A stretch of DNA of 56,756 bases from an uncultured Eubacteriales bacterium (GTDB lineage Bacteria; Bacillota; Clostridia; Christensenellales; Christensenellaceae), in assembly GCA_900545085.1 (NCBI GenBank), contig UQXU01000003.1:1-56756 (forward strand), given 5' to 3'. This document shows, piece after piece, positions 8,380-17,269 of this stretch (the stretch's first letter is position 1; each line of letters opens with the position of its first letter). A program made the translations under genes and the position numbers. The notes beneath the pieces were generated by a model. The model made no database searches. It was given only the letters and a program-made list of their open reading frames with translations, and was not told where the DNA came from.

Positions 8380-9756
8380 CTACAGTTTTGTAATTTTGAA
8401 CCCGTCGGGAGTGTCTTTCAGCTCATATCCGCGATTTTTTATTTCATCTCTGAGAGCGTCTGCCTCATCCCAGTTTTTCGCCTTTCTCGCAGCGGCTCTA
8501 TTCTCTGCCATTTGAACGATCTCCGCCGGTATCTCATCCGTCTTTCTAACAAGGCCGAGCACATCCAAAAGCCCGTCCAGAGCTGCTAAAGCCTGCTTCG
8601 CGGCTTCTGCATCTCCGCCGTCTGCAAACGCAGTGTTTATAGCTCTGACCATTTCAAATATGGCCGATATAGCGTCCGCAGTGTTGAGGTCGTCGTCCAT
8701 CGCAGCTTTGAACGCGTTTGTAAACTGCTCCAAATCCAGCTCCGGCTTTTCCGCAGTCTTCCCCTGAGCTATAACATATTCCAGATTTTCGCGGCAATTG
8801 TCTATTCTGCTCAGACCTGCTTCAGCCTGCGTAAGAAGATCATCGCTGAAGTTGACAGGATTTCTATAGTGCGCGCTCAATATAAGCATTCTCACCGCAA
8901 GAAGGTCATACTTTTCGGACAGCTCGCGTACAGTGATAAAATTGCCCTTGGATTTGCTCATTTTTTCATTGTTTATGTTGATATAGCCGTTATGCATCCA
9001 ATAGTTAGCGAAAGGCTTTCCTGTTGCGCCTTCGCTCTGGGCTATCTCGTTTTCATGATGCGGAAATTTTAAATCTAAACCGCCGCCATGAATGTCGAAG
9101 GTATCGCCAAGATACTTCTGGCTCATGGCGCTGCATTCAATATGCCATCCCGGACGGCCGTCGCCGAACGGACTGGACCAAAAAGGCTCGCCCTGTTTTT
9201 TCGCCTTCCAAAGCGCAAAGTCCATGGGATTTTTCTTTATATCGTTAACTTCTATTCTGGCGCCCATCTGCAAATCGTCCAGAACCTGACCTGAAAGCTT
9301 GCCGTAGCCTTGGAACGTAGTTGTATCGTAGTAGACGTCCCCGTTTTCCGCTCTGTAGGCGTGACCTTTTTCTATCAGCCTGCTTATCAGGTCGATTATC
9401 TCGGGGATATGCTCTGTAGCTTTAGGATGAACTGTCGCAGGCTTCACACCCAGACCTTTAGCATCTGTGAAATACTCGGCTATGAAACGGTCCGCCAACT
9501 CCTTAACTGTGATTCCCTGTTCAGACGAAGCCTTTATCATTTTATCGTCAATATCCGTAAAGTTCTGAACAAAGGTCACCTTGTATCCCAGATATTCCAT
9601 ATAACGGCGCAGAGTGTCGAAAATAATAAAGGGACGTGCATTACCGATATGGAAATAGTTGTAAACTGTAGGGCCGCAAGAATATATCTTTACCTCACCC
9701 GGAGTCACGGGAACAAATTCTTCCTTTTTTCTGGTCATTGAGTTGTAAATTTTCAA
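8380..9756 (-). CDS. cysS: cysteinyl-tRNA synthetase
   Basis: CysRS charges tRNA-Cys. The 458-residue class I enzyme shows the HIGH-type motif HIGNARPF (about residues 37-44) after YSCGPTVYNYF, which supplies a zinc cysteine; the zinc-region WHIECSAMS; and KMSKSKGNF. Length is normal. The start codon is TTG at 9756: the family-conserved KIYNSMTRKKEEF begins right there, and GGAGG lies eight bases upstream. The ATG at the seventh codon would remove conserved residues. First gene of the operon cysS - membrane protein - plsX - comEC - holA. Confidence 0.96.
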   Translation of the reverse strand: MKIYNSMTRKKEEFVPVTPGEVKIYSCGPTVYNYFHIGNARPFIIFDTLRRYMEYLGYKVTFVQNFTDIDDKMIKASSEQGITVKELADRFIAEYFTDAKGLGVKPATVHPKATEHIPEIIDLISRLIEKGHAYRAENGDVYYDTTTFQGYGKLSGQVLDDLQMGARIEVNDIKKNPMDFALWKAKKQGEPFWSSPFGDGRPGWHIECSAMSQKYLGDTFDIHGGGLDLKFPHHENEIAQSEGATGKPFANYWMHNGYININNEKMSKSKGNFITVRELSEKYDLLAVRMLILSAHYRNPVNFSDDLLTQAEAGLSRIDNCRENLEYVIAQGKTAEKPELDLEQFTNAFKAAMDDDLNTADAISAIFEMVRAINTAFADGGDAEAAKQALAALDGLLDVLGLVRKTDEIPAEIVQMAENRAAARKAKNWDEADALRDEIKNRGYELKDTPDGFKITKL

Positions 9757-9818
9757 TTTATTACGCCTCCATACGCTATAGCTTTTTGCATGATCTCGCT
9801 TTAAATTCTATCTGAATA

Positions 9819-9847
9819 ATTATATCTCAGTCCATATTAAATGTCAA
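9819..9847 (-). promoter_or_regulatory. consensus sigma-A promoter for the cysS operon
   Basis: Read on the minus strand, TTGACA (9847-9842) and TATAAT (9824-9819) both match the consensus perfectly and are 17 bp apart. The leader to the cysS TTG is only about 55 bases, too short for a T-box, and none is seen. Confidence 0.75.
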
Positions 9848-10091
9848 TCAACCGGCGCCTTTGCGCAAACATTTAAATAATTACTAAAAATTAACATAGG
9901 CAAAAAGCATGTTAAATAATAAAATGCAGCTAAATTAAAATATTTTTTATTAAATTTATAAAAGAACATTAAATCGGACTATTCTGCAATCTTGCCCATT
10001 TTTTCCTGCTAAAGTTGCAAAAAAGCTTTATTGTACCATTATCAGCCTTGACCCGCCGGAAATAACATGCAAAAATATATGCAGTCGCTCA
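9848..10091. other. AT-rich intergenic stretch, nothing recognised
   Basis: Between the cysS promoter and the stop of the small XRE gene the DNA is very AT-rich, with runs such as TATTTTTTATTAAA. No credible open frame, tRNA or strong hairpin was found on either strand. The genes on both sides are on the minus strand, so it mainly separates transcription units. Confidence 0.5.
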
Positions 10092-10331
10092 TCACCCCTT
10101 CTGCTGCGATTCACGTTCGATAAGCTCGACTAATTCATGAGGCTGCATATCAAGAGCGCCGGCGATTTTCCATATCGTCTCGAAATTAGGCTGTTTTTTG
10201 CCTGTCTCAATCATAGCCAAATGGCTTCGCGCGATGCCGGCGAAACCGCTTAGTACCTCCTGAGATAACTTTCTGTCTTTTCGCAGTCCGCGAATAACTT
10301 TGCCTGCGGCATATTTATCGAATCTAACCAT
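10092..10331 (-). CDS. small XRE-family DNA-binding protein
   Basis: A 79-residue protein that is little more than one Cro/C1-type helix-turn-helix: LSQEVLSGFAGIARSHLAMIETGKKQPNFETIWKIA spans the five helices (shown here as one domain, residues about 20-55). I start at the ATG at 10331, with GGGAG nine bases upstream; an open frame reaches 10373 without a better site. It diverges from the lipoprotein gene at 10494, and a 16-bp palindrome lies between them, so repression of itself and the neighbour is likely by analogy with similar pairs. Confidence 0.82.
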   Translation of the reverse strand: MVRFDKYAAGKVIRGLRKDRKLSQEVLSGFAGIARSHLAMIETGKKQPNFETIWKIAGALDMQPHELVELIERESQQKG

Positions 10332-10378
10332 TATATATACACTCCCAGAATAGTGTACGTACTCAAGCAACAAAATAT

Positions 10379-10394
10379 GTCTACTTTAGTAGAC
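10379..10394. promoter_or_regulatory. palindromic operator candidate (GTCTACT-TT-AGTAGAC)
   Basis: Two perfect 7-bp arms with a 2-bp centre lie between the XRE gene and the lipoprotein gene and overlap the -35 element at 10390-10395. A shorter palindrome AGACGTCT follows at 10395-10402. This is a natural binding site for the adjacent XRE protein, though binding is inferred. Confidence 0.5.
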
Positions 10395-10418
10395 AGACGT
10401 CTCATTATCTGATATAAT
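10390..10418 (+). promoter_or_regulatory. promoter of the lipoprotein gene
   Basis: TAGACA (10390-10395) and TATAAT (10413-10418) are 17 bp apart. Downstream, a 9-bp direct repeat TTAACCGG(C/T) occurs twice in the leader (about 10421-10441). Confidence 0.65.
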
Positions 10419-10493
10419 CTACTTAACCGGCTTAACCGGTTTTTAAGAAATTCTCATAAATCGAGAAATAAATCATATGGAGGAAACTAAACT

Positions 10494-11072
10494 ATGAGAA
10501 AAAAACTAATCGCATGCTTTCTGGCGGCCGCTCTGAGCACAGCGCTTTTAGCCGGATGCACCACTCCCGCCTCAAACCTTTCAGAAGAAAGCACATCACC
10601 CGCCGAAAGCTCTATCCCTTCTGCGGAGTCCACGCCGACGCCCGATCCCACTCCGGAGCCAACTCCGGAACCTACTCCAGAGCCAACTCCAACTCCGGAA
10701 CCTACTCCAACTCCGGAGCCGTCAAAGAGCCTGAGCGAGCAAAAAAAGGACTGCAAAAAATATGAATACAAAAAGCTCGCAAGAGATCCGGAATCATACG
10801 TCGGCAAGTCTATCAAGTTCAGCGGAGAAGTGATACAGGCTGTTGAAAGCAACAGCTCCGACACTATAACATACAGAATCGCTCAAGACGGAGATTACGA
10901 CAAGGTATTTTTAGTCGTTTACGAGCGTCCCGAAGGCGCTTCTAAAATATTAGAAGACGATGATGTTACAGTATATGGTCTTTTTGCCGGTGATTACACA
11001 TATGAATCCACATTAGGCGGCCCGATTACAGTTCCGTCTTTATACGCTTTTGCAATTGATCTTAAAGATTAA
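10494..11072 (+). CDS. lipoprotein with a proline-rich linker and OB-fold-like domain
   Basis: A 192-residue secreted lipoprotein: basic N-terminus, hydrophobic core and lipobox LLAGC (Cys at residue 21). It is followed by a Ser/Glu-rich stretch and a threonine-proline-glutamate repeat linker (about 45-76) likely to span the cell wall. The C-terminal domain (about 90-192) contains PESYVGKSIKFSGEV and resembles tRNA_anti-like OB-fold domains of secreted Firmicute proteins. Function unknown. ATG at 10494 with GGAGGAAA upstream. Probably controlled by the divergent XRE protein. Confidence 0.8.
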   Translation: MRKKLIACFLAAALSTALLAGCTTPASNLSEESTSPAESSIPSAESTPTPDPTPEPTPEPTPEPTPTPEPTPTPEPSKSLSEQKKDCKKYEYKKLARDPESYVGKSIKFSGEVIQAVESNSSDTITYRIAQDGDYDKVFLVVYERPEGASKILEDDDVTVYGLFAGDYTYESTLGGPITVPSLYAFAIDLKD

Positions 11073-11135
11073 TCAATAATCCATTAATTAGCTCCTAAAT
11101 CCGCTGTCATATTTATATATCACAGCATAAAAAAG

Positions 11136-11178
11136 TCTGAGCGCATGACTCTTGAGCATGCGTTCAGATTTTTGTTTT
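11136..11178 (+). terminator. rho-independent terminator after the lipoprotein gene
   Basis: A 12-bp stem, TCTGAGCGCATG with CATGCGTTCAGA (one G-T pair), and a 9-base loop are followed by TTTTTGTTTTT. Confidence 0.85.
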
Positions 11179-11195
11179 TAATTAGAGTATAAATT

Positions 11196-11222
11196 TAAAA
11201 CGAGGGCGCATTATGCGCCCTC
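11196..11222 (-). terminator. terminator of the giant surface-protein gene
   Basis: GAGGGCGC and GCGCCCTC form a perfect 8-bp hairpin (11202-11222) with a 5-base loop. On the minus strand it is followed by GTTTTAAATTT and lies 30 bp past the stop codon at 11253. Confidence 0.7.
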
Positions 11223-11252
11223 TGCGAGGTTAGAACAACGATAAAGCTAGGT

Positions 11253-14200
11253 TTATTTTACTACCTTTACCTTAACCGTCTTGGTTACAGTCTGCGTATC
11301 TCCACCCGGCAGTTTAGCAGTAACCGTCAGCGTGCAGTTCGTCGTGCCCTTCTTGCGTCCTTTGAGATTCAGGCAGGAGTTCTTGGGCTTGCCGCTGCTT
11401 GTGCTCAGGGAAGTCTTTACAGTGCTGCTGCTCTTTGCAGTCCACTTGTAAGTCAGTTTAACACCCGGGATATTGTCCCAGTTTGTGTTTACCTGCATTT
11501 TGTATGTACCCTTGCTTATGCTGATTGTCTTAGAAGAAGGAATGCTGCTCGTCACTTTGAGCGAAGTGAGATTAACCTTAATCACCATAGCATGTGCTGT
11601 AGTCGCCGTCGTGCCATCCGGCAGAGTAGCTTTTACAATGCATATGCAAGTTGCACTGCCCTTCTTCAAGCCTCTCGTTATAATTGTAGAATTCTTGGGC
11701 ATTCCGCTTGCTGTTCCCAGAGCGGTCCTAACTATGCTTGTGTTCGTGCTTATCCACTGATAAGAGAGCTGAACGCCTTCGATGTCATCCCACGTTGTCG
11801 TAATCTGAGTCTTGTTCTTAGCGTAGCCCGCGTTGTCCTGCTTCGTCAGATCCATCGTGTAAGAAGCGGGGCACTTGTTCGTAATTTTGAAAATCGGCAG
11901 CTCTACTCTGTCCTCCAGAGCTTCAAGCGCTGCATTAAGATTAGCCGCCGCCGTGTTCACTGTCTCCTGGCTCTGCGGAGCCGCCAGCTCAGACTTAGCC
12001 AGCTCGAGGACGATCTTCATCGCATCCCAGCTCTCGTCTGTGTAATCACGGCTTTCGAGATCTGCTGTCTTGTCTATAGCTGCTGCGAGAGCAGTTGTGT
12101 CTATGCACTGGACCGTGCCGGAAGCATTCGGATAGCTGGAAGATGTAACTTCTACTTCATAAGAAGCTGTCTTATCCGGGAATACTGTCGCTGCGCCGCG
12201 TCCCGTCGTCTTAGCGTCAAAGTTTACACTGCCATCCGCATTGAATACTATAGTACCGATGCCGCTTGTTGTGAAGGTTGTGTCGCCTGCCTTGACAGCT
12301 GTGATGCTTGCAAGATATTCAGCCATGTCCAGACCATCGGGCAGAACAAGCTTGTTGCCTTCTATCTTGGCTGTTCCTTCTGCGTATTCAGCAGACTTGA
12401 GAACGAAGGAAGTCGTGATGTCTTCATACTCATCGTCTGTGAATGTCAGAGAATACGTACCAGTAACGACGTTTTCTGTCGCATTGAGCGTCAGTATGCC
12501 GTTTTCATATGTGTAATCCGTACCTTCTGTCAGCGTTTTTCCGCCCGCTGTTACAGATGTGAGCTTGTAATCAGCGCTTTCAGGTACGTTGAGCGTAACA
12601 GGAACCTGCGCGCCGTTGTTGAGCGTGCCGTTTTCAGCCGCTGCGCCCTGATCGTCAGAGAGAAGTCTCTTAACTTTGAGGTTGGTGTTAATCGCTACAT
12701 CGTCGCCATTAGCAACCATGTAAACGATCTGAGATATTGTCTTGCCTTCGATTCCTTTGTATCTGCGGGCGTCCATAGTATTGCCGTGAGGTTCTACAAA
12801 GTTGTCTTCTACTGTGAATGCTATTTCGTCCATCCGCAGCCAGAGGTTTTCCAGATGCTCCAGGCCATACACTGTGCCGTCTGTCATAATAAGCAGACCG
12901 CCCTGTATGTTCTCGCTCGTCGGCAGATTGTCGGAGGTTACTTCTATGAGATAGTTGCCCCAAACTGAGCCGGTGCTTATCGTCGCGGTAGCAGCTTCAT
13001 CAACTACAGTGTTGCCGACCATAGCTGTGAGCGTGCCGTCGCCGTTGAGAATCTTATATTCGGAGGGAACCGCAGTCTGATCCTCATTGACTGTCATAGA
13101 ACCTACTATGTCAAGCAGGCTGTTGTTGCAGTTTTTGCCTTCTTCGATAGCCGCCTTAGCCGCTTCATAAAGCTCTGTGGGAACTGCAATATTTACTGCT
13201 TTTATACCTTCAATCTCTACGCCGCTGCTCGTCTGAGTATAATATGTCGAGCTGAATTTTGTAGATTTAGCCGTGGTCGCGCTGCTCACAGAATCGTATA
13301 CGCCTGACTTACGGTATTTGGAGACCTTGTCGCCCGTCGTCAGATTCATTTCTTTGTCTACTTCTGTCAGACCTGTCAGCTCACCATAGTAGAAATCTGC
13401 ATAAGGCAGGTTGACCGTGCCGTAAACATATTCGCTCTTTTCAGCTTCTACCAGAGCTTCGATAGCCGCATTGAGATGAGAAAGAGCCTCGTCGACGATA
13501 GCCTGTGTTGTAGATTCTGCCGCGAGAACGTCTTTAGCCTCGCTCAGCTCTGTCTGCATTGAGCTCCAGCTTTCAGCTGTGTAATCACTCTCTGTCAGCG
13601 CTTCAGCCTTAGCTACGGCCGCCTCCAGAGCAGACGTATCTACCGTCTCTTCTGCGGGCTTAACGATGTTGTCTGCTGTTGCTTCAAATGTTACTGTATA
13701 GTCGTTGTAGCCCAGAGCGTACAGCGTCAGCTTCCAATAGCCCGTGCCGTCTGTGCCATCGGGGAGCCGGCAACGCAGGGAGTCTGTCAGACCGAGCTGT
13801 ATGCCGTTAGACTTGTGCATCCAGTTGTCAGCAGCGAATTTCGTACCATAGGACGCCAGCAGGTTTGTGTAAGTGCTGTCTGTGCCGTAGTAATCCCAAC
13901 GAACAGCCTGCATGTTGGAACCGAGGTCGCCATAGTCGCCCGTCATGTCTACGCGCAGGAACTCGCCGTAAGCGCCGTCCGCTTCTTTTGCGGTTACAGT
14001 CGGAGCCGCTGTCTTGAGCGAAGCGTCTTTGATACCGGAATCTGTTCCTGTCTCTCTAGCAGAGAAGCTGAAGGAACCGTCCTCGTTCATTGTCGCTGTC
14101 TTCAAGCCGTTCGTAGCCTCTGTGACCTCTGCCGTCGCTGCATAAGAGACGAGCTGATTTTCAGCATAGCCGCCTACCAAAGCGCCGTCGTTTTGTACTA

Positions 14201-16511
14201 CATTGTATTTTGCTGCGAACGCTTCATAATCTGCCGTCTTTACTTTTACGGGAACATACTTAATACCAGAGACCTCGTAATGATCCATTGTAGCTGTTGT
14301 CCCGTCAGCCTTTGTGATAGCGCCCTTGCTGAAGCCTATCGTGCTGCCGTCTGTCAGCGTGATAGTAGAACCGTCTTCGCTCCAGTGAGAAACTGCATAG
14401 GCATTTCCATCTGTATCATAGATAGTAGCCATCATCTGGAAGCTGCCTCTGTGCAGACCGTGGTTTGTCGTTGCACGAGTAACTGCATCGAATGCTCCCT
14501 TGTCATATTCGCCTCTAGCATCTGCTTCTTCAGAAGAAGCCGTGGAGCCTGCTGCATAAACGCCTTCAGACGCCCAATACTCAGACCAGGTCAGACCGGC
14601 GTATACATACGTATACTCGTCTTCTGCCACTTTTTCTTGAACCGTACCGGAGACTGTCGGATATCCCGTGGATTTAACCTCTATCGTGTACTCCGCGCCC
14701 TTTTCCGCAAATACGGCAGTAGTGTTTCCTTTATTCGTAATAGTCGCGTCAAAGTTTACCGTGCCGTCCTCGTTGAACACTGTCGTCCCGAGGTTATTGC
14801 CTCTCAGAGCTGTCCCGTTGACAGATATAGAAGAAACATTCTTGAGGTATGCCGCCACATCGAGACCATCAGGCATTACGAGAGCATTGTTTTCCAGCTT
14901 GACGTCGCCATCTGCATAACTAGAGCTGCGCGTGAAAGAAACTGAAAGATCTATATATTTTCCATTCTCATCCTTGAATGTAACAGTATACGATCCTATG
15001 CCTGTGTTTTCTGTGTCGTTTATTTTGAGGTTATCGTAGGCAAGCCACTGCTCATCTACAAGCTCATAATCTGTTCCTGCTGTAAGAGTATTTCCGCCGT
15101 AAGATACGGAATCAAGAACGTAATTGCCGCCATCCGGATTGGAAATATAGACCGGAACCTTGAAAGACGTTCCATCTTCCGATAAATTCTCTGTATCAAG
15201 AGTTACGCCCTTGCCGCCGGGAACCTGATAAGGCACATACAGCCTTGTGTTAACTACTACGTCCGCCTTATCCTTGAGCATATAAGTCAGCTTTGTGATT
15301 GTCTGACCTTCCAAGCCCTTGGAACGAGCAGCGTCCACCGTGTTGCCGTGGCTTTCAACAAAGCCGTCTACAACTGCAAAGGATACCTGAGAACCGCCTC
15401 TCCAAATATTCTCCAGATGCTCCATTCCGTACTTCTCGCCTGTCGCCGTTTCGAAAACCACGCCGAGAATCTCAGAGTTGGAGCCTGTCAGATAATCAGA
15501 AGTCACATTAACCTGATAGTTGCCATATCTGGAGCTTGTCGAAAGCTGAGCTACAGCAGCACTGTCTTCTACGGTCTCGCTTGTCAGCTTTGTCAGAGTG
15601 CCGTCGCCGTTGAGAATCTTATATTCAGAGGGAACCTGATTCTGATCCTCATTAACCGTCATAGCTTCTACTATGCTGAGCAGGCTGTTGCTGCACGCTG
15701 TGCCGGCGTCGATAGCCGCCTTTGCTTCATTATAAAGCTCAGCGGGGACTGCAATGTTTACGTCTTTCAGACCTAAAATCTGGCCGCCTGTCTCCAGCGC
15801 CTGCGTGTATGTCACGTCTGCGAACATATTTTGCCACTTGTTTGCTGTCGCGCTTGTAACTGCATCATACATACCGTCTTCGCGATAGCCCGCTGCTGTG
15901 ACTTTATCCTCCGCCGTGAGATCCATTGTGGAATTTTCAGCTACGTCATTCAGCTCGCCATAGTAGAAGTCTGCATAGGAGAGATTGACTGTGCCGTATA
16001 CGTATTCTGCTGTCGGCTCGACAGACTCCGACGGCGAGGGGGCAGGATCCGGAGTCGCTTCAGCTTCCTCCGCCTCGTTTATAGCCTCGAGAGCTGCGGT
16101 TTTAATTGCATTTGAGGCGACTGTCGCGCCGGACACTCCATCCCAAGAGTTGATGGTATCCTCTGTCGCAGGCTGACCTTCCAGCGATACTATACCCGGC
16201 TTAGTCTTGGTGCCATTGACAGCCCTATTAAGATAAGGGCTGTCGTCATCAGTTACGTCATCAGATGTAACATTGATGGCCTTGAAAACCCCGTCCGCAA
16301 CCGTCAAGCTGACAGAAATGCTGTAGTCGTTTTCCATCGATTCATCTGGATCATTTACAGCTTGAACTACTGCATTTTTGACGTATTCGGCGTCCTTGGC
16401 AACTTTGTCACCTGTGACCGCGAAGGCAGTCGCAGGGAAAGCAGATACAACCATGGATGCCGCCATGACGGAAGCAAGAGCCTTGGTCTTTAGATTTTTG
16501 CCTTTACTCAT
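11253..16511 (-). CDS. giant secreted protein with FMN-binding-like, Tp47-like, FIVAR and Ig-like modules
   Basis: A 1752-residue surface protein. Residues 1-32 are a signal peptide (ATAFA-V). Residues 36-146 resemble the fourth FMN-binding domain of the neighbour at 18945-20546 and carry SGAT (127-130). Three modules beginning YVYGTVNLSYADFYYGE (170), YTYVYAGLTWSEYW (633) and YVYGTVNLPYADFYYGE (1028) resemble Tp47-type domains. Each has a D-x-V-x-x-A-T motif (216-222, 675-681, 1073-1079). FIVAR-like helices occupy about 957-1020 and 1470-1533, and two Ig-like repeats 1540-1752. Repeats 1 and 3 are close copies. There is no LPXTG motif or S-layer domain. The ATG has GGAGG upstream. A surface redox or ligand-binding role is inferred from the flavin locus next door; no enzyme activity can be assigned. 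Confidence 0.8.
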   Translation of the reverse strand: MSKGKNLKTKALASVMAASMVVSAFPATAFAVTGDKVAKDAEYVKNAVVQAVNDPDESMENDYSISVSLTVADGVFKAINVTSDDVTDDDSPYLNRAVNGTKTKPGIVSLEGQPATEDTINSWDGVSGATVASNAIKTAALEAINEAEEAEATPDPAPSPSESVEPTAEYVYGTVNLSYADFYYGELNDVAENSTMDLTAEDKVTAAGYREDGMYDAVTSATANKWQNMFADVTYTQALETGGQILGLKDVNIAVPAELYNEAKAAIDAGTACSNSLLSIVEAMTVNEDQNQVPSEYKILNGDGTLTKLTSETVEDSAAVAQLSTSSRYGNYQVNVTSDYLTGSNSEILGVVFETATGEKYGMEHLENIWRGGSQVSFAVVDGFVESHGNTVDAARSKGLEGQTITKLTYMLKDKADVVVNTRLYVPYQVPGGKGVTLDTENLSEDGTSFKVPVYISNPDGGNYVLDSVSYGGNTLTAGTDYELVDEQWLAYDNLKINDTENTGIGSYTVTFKDENGKYIDLSVSFTRSSSYADGDVKLENNALVMPDGLDVAAYLKNVSSISVNGTALRGNNLGTTVFNEDGTVNFDATITNKGNTTAVFAEKGAEYTIEVKSTGYPTVSGTVQEKVAEDEYTYVYAGLTWSEYWASEGVYAAGSTASSEEADARGEYDKGAFDAVTRATTNHGLHRGSFQMMATIYDTDGNAYAVSHWSEDGSTITLTDGSTIGFSKGAITKADGTTATMDHYEVSGIKYVPVKVKTADYEAFAAKYNVVQNDGALVGGYAENQLVSYAATAEVTEATNGLKTATMNEDGSFSFSARETGTDSGIKDASLKTAAPTVTAKEADGAYGEFLRVDMTGDYGDLGSNMQAVRWDYYGTDSTYTNLLASYGTKFAADNWMHKSNGIQLGLTDSLRCRLPDGTDGTGYWKLTLYALGYNDYTVTFEATADNIVKPAEETVDTSALEAAVAKAEALTESDYTAESWSSMQTELSEAKDVLAAESTTQAIVDEALSHLNAAIEALVEAEKSEYVYGTVNLPYADFYYGELTGLTEVDKEMNLTTGDKVSKYRKSGVYDSVSSATTAKSTKFSSTYYTQTSSGVEIEGIKAVNIAVPTELYEAAKAAIEEGKNCNNSLLDIVGSMTVNEDQTAVPSEYKILNGDGTLTAMVGNTVVDEAATATISTGSVWGNYLIEVTSDNLPTSENIQGGLLIMTDGTVYGLEHLENLWLRMDEIAFTVEDNFVEPHGNTMDARRYKGIEGKTISQIVYMVANGDDVAINTNLKVKRLLSDDQGAAAENGTLNNGAQVPVTLNVPESADYKLTSVTAGGKTLTEGTDYTYENGILTLNATENVVTGTYSLTFTDDEYEDITTSFVLKSAEYAEGTAKIEGNKLVLPDGLDMAEYLASITAVKAGDTTFTTSGIGTIVFNADGSVNFDAKTTGRGAATVFPDKTASYEVEVTSSSYPNASGTVQCIDTTALAAAIDKTADLESRDYTDESWDAMKIVLELAKSELAAPQSQETVNTAAANLNAALEALEDRVELPIFKITNKCPASYTMDLTKQDNAGYAKNKTQITTTWDDIEGVQLSYQWISTNTSIVRTALGTASGMPKNSTIITRGLKKGSATCICIVKATLPDGTTATTAHAMVIKVNLTSLKVTSSIPSSKTISISKGTYKMQVNTNWDNIPGVKLTYKWTAKSSSTVKTSLSTSSGKPKNSCLNLKGRKKGTTNCTLTVTAKLPGGDTQTVTKTVKVKVVK

Positions 16512-16610
16512 TTGTTCCTCCTTTGGAAATAATTGATATTAATAAGTCTGACTCGCCATACACCGCTGCAAGCGCAGAACTATTAAACTATATCAGCAAC
16601 GCACGAGCGC

Positions 16611-16629
16611 ATGTTAGTGTAGCTAACAT
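16611..16629. promoter_or_regulatory. 19-bp inverted repeat, candidate operator of the giant gene
   Basis: ATGTTAG and CTAACAT form perfect 7-bp arms around a 5-bp centre, about 100 bp upstream of the giant gene start. A further half-site ACTAAC follows near 16641-16646. The GTTAG/CTAAC halves recur at the apbE and FeoB-associated promoters. I found no convincing -35/-10 pair for this gene. Confidence 0.5.
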
Positions 16630-16668
16630 TTATTTGCATTAACTAACTGCAATGTGCAGCAGACACCT

Positions 16669-17250
16669 CTACCAGCGTTTCACTGAACCCGCAGATTTAT
16701 CCATATTGACTTTTGTCTGAGCGTCCTTAACCTTTTTATTCTCATTCACAAATGTTTTCTGTGCTATTTTCAATATTCTTCCTGATATTATCCCTATTAC
16801 AGCGCCTGTGACTATTCCCGCTATAAGCAATACAGGAAAATAATACATTATTTTTAAATTCTCAACCACTACAGCCGCAACGATTATTTGCCCAATATTA
16901 TGGCACACACCGCCGAGTATGCTGATTCCTATCATAGAAAAGCCTTTTGCTCTGCTCAGAAGAGCCATAGCTGCAAAGCTGAGGATTCCTCCCGCGAGGC
17001 TGTACATCAGCGACATGCCGTTCCCAAACATCGCCGCGACGAGTATAACTCTCAGCATTGAGATTATAAACACCTCATGCGGTTTCAAAAGATATAATCC
17101 AACGACTATCACCAAATTAGGTATGCCTAACTTGACTCCGGGTATTCCGAAATTTATAGGTATCAAAGCCTCAACATAGCTCAAAACCATCGCCAGAGCA
17201 ATGAGCAGCGCGCAATTTGCCACTTTTCTGATTTTTGAATCTGAACGCAT
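16669..17250 (-). CDS. Gx transporter family membrane protein (EetB-like)
   Basis: A 193-residue integral membrane protein with about five helices and the glycine-rich signature INFGIPGVKLGIPNLV (residues about 32-47) of the family often annotated heptaprenyl diphosphate synthase component I or Gx transporter. From family knowledge, this protein partners the NusG-domain-II protein in flavin-based extracellular electron transfer loci (EetB beside EetA). The basic tail (about 165-193) is cytosolic. It is the last gene of the apbE operon; GGAGG precedes the ATG. The exact biochemical role is unresolved in the family. Confidence 0.82.
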   Translation of the reverse strand: MRSDSKIRKVANCALLIALAMVLSYVEALIPINFGIPGVKLGIPNLVIVVGLYLLKPHEVFIISMLRVILVAAMFGNGMSLMYSLAGGILSFAAMALLSRAKGFSMIGISILGGVCHNIGQIIVAAVVVENLKIMYYFPVLLIAGIVTGAVIGIISGRILKIAQKTFVNENKKVKDAQTKVNMDKSAGSVKRW

Positions 17251-17269
17251 TGTACGCCGCCTCCTTTCC

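Noticed and set aside
7477..8589. A 370-codon plus-strand open frame across plsX and its neighbour
   Set aside because: It runs antisense through two well-supported genes and has no motif.
9757..9818. Looked for a T-box in the cysS leader
   Set aside because: The leader from the consensus promoter is about 55 bases and lacks a T-box sequence.
10661..10725. Short tandem repeat that could be read as a CRISPR or minisatellite
   Set aside because: The repeats encode the Thr-Pro-Glu linker of the lipoprotein in frame; there are no spacers and no cas genes.
11592..12968. A 458-codon plus-strand open frame within the giant gene
   Set aside because: Antisense shadow: Cys- and Arg-rich, no ribosome site, no recognisable domain.
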